Assembly (NCBI GenBank): GCA_017416845.1
Contig: JAFQBA010000035.1
Coordinates: forward strand, 1 to 47,861
Length of the DNA: 47,861 nucleotides
DNA from: Clostridia bacterium
Lineage (GTDB): Bacteria > Bacillota > Clostridia > UMGS1810
Direction of reading: 5' to 3'
The translations under genes and the position numbers were made by a program. Under the pieces are notes generated by a model, which was not told the origin of the DNA, searched no databases, and worked only from the letters and a program-made list of their open reading frames with translations. Positions 16,553 to 24,384 of the stretch are shown in pieces. Each line of letters begins with the position of its first letter. The first letter of the stretch is position 1.

Positions 16553-17302
16553 TCAGTGCAATATAACGGTTGTACCTACAGGCACATAATAACATACCCA
16601 ATTCACATCACTTTGCAACATACGTATACAGCCGGCTGACGCAGGATGTCCAATGGTTTTGTCGAGCACGTATCCCGAATAGGATGTGGGCTGATTGTGT
16701 ATTGCATATCCGTTGTAGAGATAGAGCACCGGATTGCAAACATAACCGGTTGAGTACCATGCTGTTTTATAGGTATATTCACAAACGGTGGTTGGGGTGG
16801 GAGTTGTGTTCTTTCCTGTTGCAACAGGAAAGGTATTTATTGCTTTCCAATTACCCTCGCTTCCGAGAAATACCGTAAGACGCTGGCGTTCTTTGCTTAC
16901 CCATATCAGATAAGGTGTCTTACTGGTATATCCTCCATCATTTACAAAAGCTTCTCTGTCAGCATCTGTAAGAGTATCCTCTATAGTATAATCATAACGG
17001 GATACATAAACTGCAGACATAGGAACCCAACATATTTCACCGGTTCCAAGCTTTATTCTTGCCTTACTCATAGATGAGGAACTGTCAGGATTCATATATT
17101 CAACCCACGTCCCTTTTTCAATTGTTGTTACATAACCGGTTAGGGATGCATTTTCATAACCTGCTGTTGTGTAATTTATTATTGCCGGAACCTGAAAGGC
17201 TTTAATCTCATGCTTTACTTCCGTGTTTTCCGTTGCAAAAACCTGCGGACATACCGAAGTAACCAACAAAATCCCCATTAACAAAACTATTAATTTCTTC
17301 AC
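16553..17302 (-). CDS. secreted L,D-transpeptidase (YkuD family)
   Basis: The 249-residue product has a signal peptide (residues 1-23, cleavage after VFA), an SH3-like segment (about 33-105) and a C-terminal L,D-transpeptidase catalytic domain. The catalytic region shows AIHNQP and then the HPASAGCIRM motif with the nucleophilic cysteine. Such enzymes form 3-3 peptide cross-links in peptidoglycan or attach proteins to it, outside the membrane. Translation starts at GTG 17302, eight bases after AGGAG. It converges on the zinc-ribbon pair and ends upstream of the mnmE stop, in line with the mnmE-jag-yidC cluster but probably a separate unit. Confidence 0.92.
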   Translation of the reverse strand: MKKLIVLLMGILLVTSVCPQVFATENTEVKHEIKAFQVPAIINYTTAGYENASLTGYVTTIEKGTWVEYMNPDSSSSMSKARIKLGTGEICWVPMSAVYVSRYDYTIEDTLTDADREAFVNDGGYTSKTPYLIWVSKERQRLTVFLGSEGNWKAINTFPVATGKNTTPTPTTVCEYTYKTAWYSTGYVCNPVLYLYNGYAIHNQPTSYSGYVLDKTIGHPASAGCIRMLQSDVNWVCYYVPVGTTVILH

Positions 17303-17325
17303 AATTATAATCTCCTATCAGAATT

Positions 17326-18702
17326 TTATTTTCCTATGCAAAATTTATGAAATATTCTGTCAACAATTTCTTCCGAGACAGTAAGGCCGACAATTTCTCC
17401 CAGACACGAAATAGCCTCTTCAAGATCTATAAATGTTGTGTCCGGAGGAATTTGCATTTCAATAGTGTTGACTGCAGAATCAAGAGCTGTTTTAGCCTTT
17501 AAAAGAGCATCTCTGTGACGAGCGTTTGTAATAATCGGTGAACCGTCACAGGAAATATCTCCCATTTCATACATTTTCTTTATACATGATTCGAGCTCAG
17601 CAACGCCTTTCTCTGTTTTTACAGAAAACTCAATAACATGCTCAAAATGATTCTTAAGATCATCTGATTTGACTCTGTTCCCTGAATCACACTTGTTAAT
17701 AAGTGCTATCCTTTTTTTATCTCCAATAGACTTTATGATAATATCATCTGTCTGATCCAGAGGTTTTTCTGAATCTGCCATAAATATTATAAGATCGGAA
17801 TTTTTTATATATTCCTTTGATTTTTCTACTCCAATAGCCTCAACTTTGTCTTCGGTATCTCTTATTCCGGCAGTATCGGCAAGCCTGAGTGTTATATCAC
17901 CAAGATTTACATATTCTTCAATAGCATCTCTCGTAGTTCCCTCAACATCTGTGACAATCGCTTTTTCTACTCCCGACAAAAGATTAAGCAGAGATGATTT
18001 TCCGACATTTGGTTTACCGACAATTGCAACAGGTATTCCGCTTCTGAGAAGAAGTCCTGCATTAGAGGATGAAAGAAGAGAATTTATCTCAGAACATATA
18101 TCACGAAGTTCATGCTCAAACTGTGCATCAGTAAAATCTTCAAGGCCCTCATCCGGATAATCTATAAGAACCTGAATATTTGCACAAAGAGCAATAAGCC
18201 TTTCACGCACAGTGTTTATTTTATCCGATAATGCTCCACCCAGATGATTTACCGAAATTTCCTGCTCAAGAGCTGTTTTGGATGTTATTATATCAATAAC
18301 AGCTTCCGCTTTACACAAATCCATTTTACCGTTCAAAAATGCCCTCTTTGTAAACTCTCCGCGATCAGCTAAAACTGCTCCTGCTTTCAAAGTCTCCTCA
18401 AGGATTGCTTTTGTAACGATAAGACCGCCATGGCAGTTGATTTCACATATATCTTCTCCCGTAAAAGTTTTCGGAGCTTTCATCACAGACACCAAAACCT
18501 CGTCTAATACCTTACCGCCCGATGACACAATTCTTCCGTGGTGAATGGTATGACTTTGACAAGAGCTGAGGACTTTCTTTGACGATGCCTTAAAAATCCG
18601 ATCTGTAATTGCAATTGCATCAGATCCGCTTATTCGTATTATGGATATACCGCCTGTGCCATAGGGAGTGGATATGGCGGCTATTGTAGATGTAAGATCC
18701 AT
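17326..18702 (-). CDS. mnmE: tRNA uridine-5-carboxymethylaminomethyl modification GTPase MnmE
   Basis: With MnmG, MnmE adds a carboxymethylaminomethyl group to the wobble uridine of several tRNAs. The 458-residue product has an N-terminal folate-binding domain (STIAAISTPYGTGGISIIRI), a GTPase domain inserted in a helical domain with GKPNVGKSS (G1), DTAGIRDT (G3) and NKCD (G4), and a C-terminal FCIGK, the conserved CxGK ending with the catalytic cysteine. ATG at 18702 follows GGAGG; a TTG four codons earlier is rejected. The partner mnmG, often adjacent, is not present downstream, where an L,D-transpeptidase occurs. Confidence 0.96.
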   Translation of the reverse strand: MDLTSTIAAISTPYGTGGISIIRISGSDAIAITDRIFKASSKKVLSSCQSHTIHHGRIVSSGGKVLDEVLVSVMKAPKTFTGEDICEINCHGGLIVTKAILEETLKAGAVLADRGEFTKRAFLNGKMDLCKAEAVIDIITSKTALEQEISVNHLGGALSDKINTVRERLIALCANIQVLIDYPDEGLEDFTDAQFEHELRDICSEINSLLSSSNAGLLLRSGIPVAIVGKPNVGKSSLLNLLSGVEKAIVTDVEGTTRDAIEEYVNLGDITLRLADTAGIRDTEDKVEAIGVEKSKEYIKNSDLIIFMADSEKPLDQTDDIIIKSIGDKKRIALINKCDSGNRVKSDDLKNHFEHVIEFSVKTEKGVAELESCIKKMYEMGDISCDGSPIITNARHRDALLKAKTALDSAVNTIEMQIPPDTTFIDLEEAISCLGEIVGLTVSEEIVDRIFHKFCIGK

Positions 18703-18712
18703 GTTTTCCTCC

Positions 18713-18746
18713 AAAAAAGGACTGCCGCAAGAAATTGCAACAGTCC
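18713..18746 (-). terminator. intrinsic terminator between jag and mnmE
   Basis: Minus-strand GGACTGTTGCAA-tttc-TTGCGGCAGTCC (12-bp stem with two G-U pairs) is followed by TTTTTT, and that T-tract runs straight into the mnmE ribosome binding site. It should reduce read-through from rpmH-yidC-jag into mnmE. Confidence 0.85.
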
Positions 18747-18752
18747 CGTGAA

Positions 18753-19379
18753 TTATTTGTTATCTCTGGGTTTAAGAGCAATAACAACCTTGCGGTTGAT
18801 ACCCTGTCCCACACTGTAGGTGGTAACTGCTTCGTGATCCTGAAGTGCAGAGTGAATAATTCTTCTTTCATATGCATTCATTGGTTCTAAGGTTGTGTTT
18901 CTTCTTGTACGCATAACCTTGTTAGCCAGCTTGTGAGCAAGACTCTCCAATGCTTCGTTTCTTTTTTCACGATAATTTTCAGCGTCCAGTGAAACCTTCA
19001 TAAATTCGCTGTCTCCGCGATTTACAACAAGACTTGTAAGATGCTGAAGCGCATCAAGAGTTTCTCCTCTTTTGCCGATTACAATGCCCATGTCAGGTCC
19101 GGAAAGATTAACACGAAGAGTATCACCGTCGGGTGTCGCTTCAACATTTACTTCTTCACCTGTAAGCTCAAAAATTTTAGAAAGGAAATCCTCTGCTCTT
19201 TTTGAGCTGTTGGGGTTTGTGGTTACCTTAACAACTGCATCCTTACTGCCAATGCCCAAAAATCCTTTTGAACCTTCTTCAATAATTTCAATTACAGCAT
19301 CGCTTTCGTCAATGCCGAGTTCTTCGAGAGCAAGGGCAATAGCTTCTTCTTTTGTCTTTGCACTTTTTTCTATAGTCAT
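18753..19379 (-). CDS. jag: RNA-binding protein Jag/KhpB
   Basis: Jag (KhpB, SpoIIIJ-associated) binds RNA and affects cell elongation and division in Gram-positive bacteria. The 208-residue product has the Jag-N domain (about 4-52, with GSKGFLGIGSKDA), a KH domain with the GKRG loop in MGIVIGKRGETLDALQ (about 95-115), and an R3H domain with LEPMNAYERRIIHSALQ (about 165-200). It follows yidC by 6 bases and is clearly co-transcribed with it. AAGGAG precedes the ATG. Confidence 0.96.
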   Translation of the reverse strand: MTIEKSAKTKEEAIALALEELGIDESDAVIEIIEEGSKGFLGIGSKDAVVKVTTNPNSSKRAEDFLSKIFELTGEEVNVEATPDGDTLRVNLSGPDMGIVIGKRGETLDALQHLTSLVVNRGDSEFMKVSLDAENYREKRNEALESLAHKLANKVMRTRRNTTLEPMNAYERRIIHSALQDHEAVTTYSVGQGINRKVVIALKPRDNK

Positions 19380-19385
19380 TTTTTA

Positions 19386-20306
19386 TTATCTCCTTTTTTT
19401 CTTATCCGGGTGAAGAGCTGCCTGTTTTTCGTTTTTCTTAATCTCGCCCACTTCAAGTTCAAGAGCAAATTTTTTGTTATAGTAACCATTCAAAAGAACT
19501 GTCTGAGCAATAGAAAGCGTGTTTGAAATAATCCAGTAAAGTCCCATCGCCATCGGAAGACTGTAGGTTATAAAAATGGTAATGACAGGCATAACAATCG
19601 ACATAGATTTCATCATACCTTCATTATTTTGAGAGCCCGGGGTTTTCTTTTGTTCTGTTGAAAGAATACGCTGAGGCTTCTGAGGCTGCGCAGGTGATTT
19701 GGTCTTTTTGTTCATCCATGTACTTACCTTGCTGGAAAGCCATGTGGTAATACCCGCAATAGCCGGAACAAGAAGCGTTACCCAACGATCCATACTCGGC
19801 ATGTCAGAAAGATTAAAGCCTTTCCAGAATTCAAAATTGATAATCGGACCGCTTTGCGGCCAATTGTATGCCGAAAGAGAAATCTCGGGCATACTGCCGA
19901 GAGTTACCGTGTCAGGAATAGTTTGTTTAAGCTCTTTAATCTGTGCTGCGCTGTAATTGAGCATATTGGTAAGAGGCTCACGTATTACCGCATACAAAGC
20001 GAACAGAATAAAAAGCTGTAATATCATGGGAAGACATCCTCCCATGGGACTTACATTATACTTTTTATAAAGCTTCATTGTTTCCTGACTGAGAAGCTGT
20101 TGGTCGTTTTTGTATTTTTCCTGTAATTTGGCAATCTCAGGCTGAATCTTCTGCATTCTTGTCATTGATTTCTGTTGCTTCAGAGTAAGCGGCAGAATAA
20201 TAATCTTTGTAACAAGCGTAAATAGTATGAGTGCAACACCATAGTTGCCTACAAAACCATAAATCCAGCCAAGAAGAATACCAAGTGGTTTTCTAAGAAA
20301 ACTCAT
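19386..20306 (-). CDS. yidC: membrane protein insertase YidC/SpoIIIJ
   Basis: Inserts and folds proteins in the cytoplasmic membrane, alone or with SecYEG. The 306-residue Gram-positive type lacks the large periplasmic domain. It shows the conserved first helix region YGFVGNYGVALILFTLVTKI, the cytoplasmic loop QQKSMTRMQKIQPEIAKLQE with KYKNDQQLLSQE, and MGGCLPMILQLFILFALYAV, then a basic C-terminal tail ending in KKKRR. A strong AGGAGG lies upstream. The gene order rpmH-rnpA-yidD-yidC-jag is the ancestral oriC-adjacent arrangement. Confidence 0.95.
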   Translation of the reverse strand: MSFLRKPLGILLGWIYGFVGNYGVALILFTLVTKIIILPLTLKQQKSMTRMQKIQPEIAKLQEKYKNDQQLLSQETMKLYKKYNVSPMGGCLPMILQLFILFALYAVIREPLTNMLNYSAAQIKELKQTIPDTVTLGSMPEISLSAYNWPQSGPIINFEFWKGFNLSDMPSMDRWVTLLVPAIAGITTWLSSKVSTWMNKKTKSPAQPQKPQRILSTEQKKTPGSQNNEGMMKSMSIVMPVITIFITYSLPMAMGLYWIISNTLSIAQTVLLNGYYNKKFALELEVGEIKKNEKQAALHPDKKKRR

Positions 20307-20351
20307 TTTTAATTCCTCCTGTTATTAAGTGGGACTTGTACATAACAAATC

Positions 20352-20561
20352 CTACTTCAGCGGATCATATCCGCCTTTGTGAAAAGGATGACATTTACAA
20401 ATTCTTTTTAAAGCGAGCCACGAGCCCTTTCCTGCTCCGTATTTGGCAACAGCCTGTGAGGCATATTCAGAACAAGTAGGAAAAAACCGGCAACAAGGTT
20501 TTTTGTATGGCGAAATTGCCCTCTGATAAAATTTTATGAGATAAAGCACAACTTTTTTCAT
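20352..20561 (-). CDS. yidD: membrane protein insertion efficiency factor YidD
   Basis: The 69-residue protein has the diagnostic YidD pattern IKFYQRAISPYKKPCCRFFPTCSEYASQAVAKYG and the terminal CHPFHKGGYDPL. It is a small, probably amphipathic, membrane-associated factor that assists YidC-dependent insertion. Its start overlaps the rnpA stop by 4 bases, which indicates translational coupling. Confidence 0.95.
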   Translation of the reverse strand: MKKVVLYLIKFYQRAISPYKKPCCRFFPTCSEYASQAVAKYGAGKGSWLALKRICKCHPFHKGGYDPLK

Positions 20562-20887
20562 TTCAAAAGTTCTGCCTCCTCAAGGCAACGGTCAAAATCT
20601 TTTTGAATATCATCAAAAGGAGATCTCTGTGCCTTCGACCTTGCTGCAATGATAATATTATAGCCCGGCTTAATATCATCCTTGCGTGCACTGTAGACCG
20701 CACGCATAAGCCTTTTTAATCTGTTTCTTACCACTGCGCCGCCAAGTGCAGTAGACACAGTGATTCCAAGCTTACTTAGGGACTGACGATTTTTGTACCA
20801 GTAAAAAACCAAGGTACCCGTCACGAGTTTTGCGCCTTTTTTGTAAGCGTAAGTAAATTCCCTGTTGAGTTTTACCGTATTTTTCAT
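20558..20887 (-). CDS. rnpA: ribonuclease P protein component
   Basis: Protein subunit of RNase P, which matures tRNA 5' ends together with the rnpB RNA. The 109-residue product contains the RNR signature GGAVVRNRLKRLMR (about residues 48-63), the N-terminal LNREFTYAYKKG with the substrate-contacting cleft residues, and the expected length. GGAGG precedes the ATG. It lies 88 bases after rpmH and overlaps yidD by 4 bases. Confidence 0.96.
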   Translation of the reverse strand: MKNTVKLNREFTYAYKKGAKLVTGTLVFYWYKNRQSLSKLGITVSTALGGAVVRNRLKRLMRAVYSARKDDIKPGYNIIIAARSKAQRSPFDDIQKDFDRCLEEAELLK

Positions 20888-20936
20888 AAATTAGCATTCC
20901 TCCGGGATTCTGCCATACAAAAGCATCTCATATGGC

Positions 20937-20962
20937 AAAAAAGACCACTCAACGGTGGTCTT
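20937..20962 (-). terminator. attenuator after rpmH
   Basis: AAGACCAC/GTGGTCTT 8-bp stem with a 6-base loop, followed on the minus strand by TTTTTT. It lies between rpmH and rnpA and would lower expression of rnpA-yidD-yidC relative to the ribosomal protein gene. A second short stem (GCCATA/TATGGC) lies at 20912-20936. Confidence 0.75.
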
Positions 20963-20975
20963 CTCAAAATCAAAA

Positions 20976-21110
20976 TTAAGCTGAAAGTACTTTTCTGCCT
21001 TTTAATCTTCTGCGAGCGAGAACCTTTCTGCCGTTAGCTGTGCTCATTCTTGCTCTGAAGCCATGAACCTTGCTTCTGTGTCTGACGTTAGGCTGATATG
21101 TTCTTTTCAT
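20976..21110 (-). CDS. rpmH: 50S ribosomal protein L34
   Basis: The 44-residue product [18 protein letters not shown]... ending GRKVLSA is a complete L34, with [20 protein letters not shown] in between. The start at 21110 follows AGGAGG closely; a longer in-frame extension to 21227 runs through the promoter region and is rejected. rpmH normally sits next to oriC with dnaA on the far side. Confidence 0.97.
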   Translation of the reverse strand: MKRTYQPNVRHRSKVHGFRARMSTANGRKVLARRRLKGRKVLSA

Positions 21111-21212
21111 ATTGCTACACCTCCTCAAAATGCACTTGAAATTTATTTTAAGTGCCGTCCTTTGCCAATAAAGCGGCAAATAAAAACCTTTAATGATTAC
21201 AAACCATTTAAA

Positions 21213-21241
21213 ATTATATACTAACAAACGGATTTTGTCAA
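21213..21241 (-). promoter_or_regulatory. consensus promoter of rpmH
   Basis: Minus-strand TTGACA (21241-21236), 17-base spacer, TATAAT (21218-21213): exact consensus, giving a leader of about 95 bases before rpmH. Confidence 0.88.
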
Positions 21242-21281
21242 CAAAAATTTTTTAAAAATGCAAAATCCGGCGTTTTTTTTG

Positions 21282-22718
21282 TTATCTTTTATAAATGAAA
21301 TTAAAGCGTTTGTATTTTTCTATGTTAATTTCACCAAGTTGCGAAGACGTTACCCTGAACTGCCAGTTGCCGTCCGCTTTGCCGGGAATGTTTATACGGG
21401 TGTCTGAACCATAGCCTAAAAGATCCTGAATAGGAAGTATAACAATGCCTGCGTTAGATGCAAACATTGTTCTCACTATGCTGTCGTAGCCGTTGTTCCA
21501 GTCCGGCGAAAGATATCCGCAATATTCCAAAAGCTCTGCTCTGTCCTTGTCGCCAAGCTCCCACACATAACCAAGGAGAGTATTGTTGTCATGAGTGCCG
21601 GTGTAGGCAACACTGTTTTGAATGTAGTTGTGAGGCTTATGGGGAGTATCTGATGAGTCCGGGAACCCAAACTGCAACACCCTCATGCCGGGAAAGCCCG
21701 AGTATTTTACAAGCTCATTAACCTCATTGGTAATCATGCCAAGATCCTCGGCAATAACAAGTCGGTCTCCTTTGATTTCGTTGATTTTGTCCACAAACTC
21801 CCTGCCCGGTCCCGATATCCACTTACCATCTTTGGCAGTTGCGGCATCTCCCGGAACACTCCAGTAAGACTCGACTGCCCTGAAATGATCAATTCGCACT
21901 CCATCAAACAGCTCAAACATATTTTCAAGCCTTGCCGTCCACCACGAGAACCCATCTTTTTTCATTTCCCGCCAATTATATAGCGGATTTCCCCAAAGCT
22001 GACCATCGGGACAAAAATAATCCGGCGGAACTCCGGCAACCCATTTTGGCTTTTGGTCATCGTCAAGCTCAAAAAGCTCTTTATTTCCCCAGACGTCCGC
22101 CGAGTCATAGGAAACATAAAAGGGTATGTCGCCAATAATTTTTATTCCTTTGGAATTTGCATATGCTTTAATCTCTGCCCATTGCGTGAAAAATTCATAT
22201 TGAATAAACTGCCACACAAAACGCATTTCTTCATCGGGAATGTCTGTTTCCCATTCACTCCAGCATTTTTCACCATTGGCGCTCTTTAGTGCCATAAACT
22301 CGCAAAACTGACCAATATAAGGGTGAGCTTCTATGAATTCTGCAATTTTTTGGCACAGAGAGCTGTCGGCTCTTGATGCCGCCTTTGAAAGAAGAGCCAC
22401 TCTTGTATGATAGAGACGAACATATTCACAACTGTATGGAGTCTGCTGACGGGCAGATTCAAGCTCATCATTTGTGAATAAACCCTCTTTTGCAAGAGTT
22501 GGCAAGTCCACAAAATACGGATTTCCCCCAAATGCCGAATAAGATTTGTACGGCGAATTACACTCATCAATCATACAAAATGGCAAAACCTGCCACCACG
22601 AAAAACCTGATGAAACAAGAAAATCCACAAAATTTCTTGCCTCATCGCCAAAACTTCCGCAGGAATACTCTCCCCACAACGAAGAAATATGCATAAGCAC
22701 TCCGCTCGAACGTTTCAT
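21282..22718 (-). CDS. malQ: 4-alpha-glucanotransferase (amylomaltase)
   Basis: Transfers alpha-1,4-glucan segments between maltodextrins (EC 2.4.1.25, GH77). The 478-residue cytosolic enzyme begins RSSGVLMHISSLWGEYSCGSFG and SWWQVLPF, and contains IIGDIPFYVSYDSADVWGNKELF, the nucleophile region DGVRIDHFRAVESYW and the acid/base region VIAEDLGMITNEVNEL, with YTGTHDNNTLLGYV near the end: all GH77 landmarks. The ATG at 22718 follows AAAGG; an upstream ATG at 22736 has no ribosome binding site. It lies between rpmH and the candidate oriC, where dnaA would normally be. No other glycogen or maltose genes are adjacent. Confidence 0.95.
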   Translation of the reverse strand: MKRSSGVLMHISSLWGEYSCGSFGDEARNFVDFLVSSGFSWWQVLPFCMIDECNSPYKSYSAFGGNPYFVDLPTLAKEGLFTNDELESARQQTPYSCEYVRLYHTRVALLSKAASRADSSLCQKIAEFIEAHPYIGQFCEFMALKSANGEKCWSEWETDIPDEEMRFVWQFIQYEFFTQWAEIKAYANSKGIKIIGDIPFYVSYDSADVWGNKELFELDDDQKPKWVAGVPPDYFCPDGQLWGNPLYNWREMKKDGFSWWTARLENMFELFDGVRIDHFRAVESYWSVPGDAATAKDGKWISGPGREFVDKINEIKGDRLVIAEDLGMITNEVNELVKYSGFPGMRVLQFGFPDSSDTPHKPHNYIQNSVAYTGTHDNNTLLGYVWELGDKDRAELLEYCGYLSPDWNNGYDSIVRTMFASNAGIVILPIQDLLGYGSDTRINIPGKADGNWQFRVTSSQLGEINIEKYKRFNFIYKR

Positions 22719-22739
22719 ATCAAAACTACCTTTCATAAT

Positions 22740-23057
22740 TAAGATTACATTTTTGTAAAAAATGTAATATGTTTGTAAAAAAAGTTATCCACATTTTCCA
22801 ATATTATACTCTAAATCAGTAAATATGTCAATTTCAAGGTGGAAAACCGTGAGTTTTCCACCGAATTATTCACTTTATCCACATCATTGTCGGAAAATGT
22901 TAAAAAATGTTTATGGAATATTTTCCGCATTTTGTGGAAAAATGACTCAAATTTTAAACTGTTTGTACTAAATTGTAAATTCATCGTTAAACAATCGACA
23001 AAATAACTAACATTGAATTTTGAGACATAATATTGCCAAAAATGGCTACACAGTCAA
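22740..23057. other. candidate replication origin (oriC)
   Basis: This gene-free AT-rich region holds two exact DnaA boxes TTATCCACA at 22785-22793 and 22875-22883, both on the plus strand. Near-matches with one mismatch are TTATTCACT at 22866-22874 and minus-strand TTTTCCACA at 22941-22933. The inverted repeat GGTGGAAAAC-cgtga-GTTTTCCACC (22838-22862) carries two further box-like arms. A repeat TTTGTAAAAAA at 22752-22762 and 22772-22782 could aid unwinding. It sits next to the rpmH-side gene cluster, the classical oriC neighbour. dnaA itself is absent. Confidence 0.75.
22744..22768. promoter_or_regulatory. 25-base palindrome upstream of malQ
   Basis: ATTACATTTTT-gta-AAAAATGTAAT is a perfect 11-bp inverted repeat 26 bases before the malQ start. 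It may be an operator for malQ, or part of the AT-rich unwinding region of the origin. Confidence 0.6.
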
Positions 23058-23086
23058 TTGAAAATACATTGATTTTGTGATATTTT
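23058..23086 (+). promoter_or_regulatory. possible promoter of MFS gene
   Basis: TTGAAA (23058-23063), 17-base spacer, TATTTT (23081-23086), 40 bases before the MFS start. The -10 box is poor, so the call is tentative. Confidence 0.4.
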
Positions 23087-23125
23087 GTAATTGTACAAAT
23101 TAAAAAACACTTCAGGGTGATACAC

Positions 23126-24301
23126 ATGACAAACTCAACAAAATATCAAATTGTGAGTGCTTTAATGCCCACAGTCTCACTTTTTGCATCGGGCAGTTAC
23201 ATTCAGACATTTTTGTCGGAATCGAAGATTTCTCTTTCGTCAATAAGCACCTTTACCTCCGCATTAAGCCTGGTACAGATTATTGTTATGATTATTAATA
23301 TTTTTGCAGTTGACCGCATAAAAAACGTGCTCCGGTTTCAGAAGGTTCTGATGATTGGTTGCTTCATTGGTTGCGCTGCTCTTGTTCCGGCGTGTCTCGC
23401 CCATGACATAAACGGCAAACTTTTTGGATATATTGTAGGTGTGTGCCTTGTTGTTAACGCTGTTATGGGTTTGTATAATGTGTTATCGTTCAAAATGGCA
23501 TACCATGTTGTGAATATGGATGAGTATTCGGCAATTACAAATAATATATCCATCGTAAGCGGAATACTTGCAATAATTATCGGTATGATAATTTCGCAAC
23601 TGGCATATGTGACCGACTTTTCCAATGTTATGATCGGCGGATTTGTCATTTGCATGCTGTTTTGTTTGCTTTCGGCATTTTTTACTGCATCAATGAAACC
23701 AAATACCGGTTACCGCGAAGAAAAAAACAAAGGTAGATTTTCGTTTACACTCCTTAAAAAGCGGGAGTTTACATATTTTTATATTCCCAATTTCATAAGA
23801 GGGCTTGCAATGAGTGCGGTGAATGTTATGCCGCTTATATTCATGAAAAGCATAAGTTCCGATTCCGGAGCAACAAGCATGCTTGTAAATATTATGTCGA
23901 TTTCAGCTATAGCCGGGTGCACACTGTATCGTTTAACAGTAAGGAAAATGAGAACTGTCACAATCTATGTTGTGAGCAGTGTGGCAATGTTTCTGTTCAT
24001 GCCGGCTTTGCTTTGGGGCTATCGCATAAGTATATTTTATATATTTTACTTTCTCCTTGGCCTGTTTTACAACATAAATTCCGTTGCAGCAGCTGTATAC
24101 CCTGCAGAGTATATTGCATATGACCACATTGGAACATACACCTCGGTTCGGCTTATTATTCTAACCCTTGGTCAGGCAGCAGGAGCTTACATAATAGGTT
24201 GTGTTATCGACTTCGTGCCTTCAATCGTAATCCTTTTTGTGTGTGCATTTTTGCAGCTTGCTTCGGGAATTGCATTTTGGAAATACAAGAAAAAAGAATA
24301 A
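23126..24301 (+). CDS. major facilitator superfamily transporter
   Basis: The 391-residue product has about twelve hydrophobic helices in two halves joined by a basic loop near residues 190-210 (YREEKNKGRFSFTLLKKREF), as in MFS carriers. No substrate-specific signature was recognised. The ATG at 23126 is preferred to the GTG at 23117 because AGGGTGA precedes it. It stands alone, divergent from malQ across the candidate origin and convergent with the GNAT gene. Sugar or drug transport cannot be decided from sequence; nearby HexNAc genes make a sugar possible but only weakly. Confidence 0.85.
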   Translation: MTNSTKYQIVSALMPTVSLFASGSYIQTFLSESKISLSSISTFTSALSLVQIIVMIINIFAVDRIKNVLRFQKVLMIGCFIGCAALVPACLAHDINGKLFGYIVGVCLVVNAVMGLYNVLSFKMAYHVVNMDEYSAITNNISIVSGILAIIIGMIISQLAYVTDFSNVMIGGFVICMLFCLLSAFFTASMKPNTGYREEKNKGRFSFTLLKKREFTYFYIPNFIRGLAMSAVNVMPLIFMKSISSDSGATSMLVNIMSISAIAGCTLYRLTVRKMRTVTIYVVSSVAMFLFMPALLWGYRISIFYIFYFLLGLFYNINSVAAAVYPAEYIAYDHIGTYTSVRLIILTLGQAAGAYIIGCVIDFVPSIVILFVCAFLQLASGIAFWKYKKKE

Positions 24302-24384
24302 GGAACAAAAGTAATTTAATAATGCTGATTGATGAAAATGTACTATAGTTTTAATTTTCTCTTTGATTTTTGAAATCAGACGTT

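Noticed and set aside
21111..21227. 39-residue N-terminal extension of L34
   Set aside because: It runs through the promoter and leader; L34 is 44 residues and its ATG has AGGAGG.
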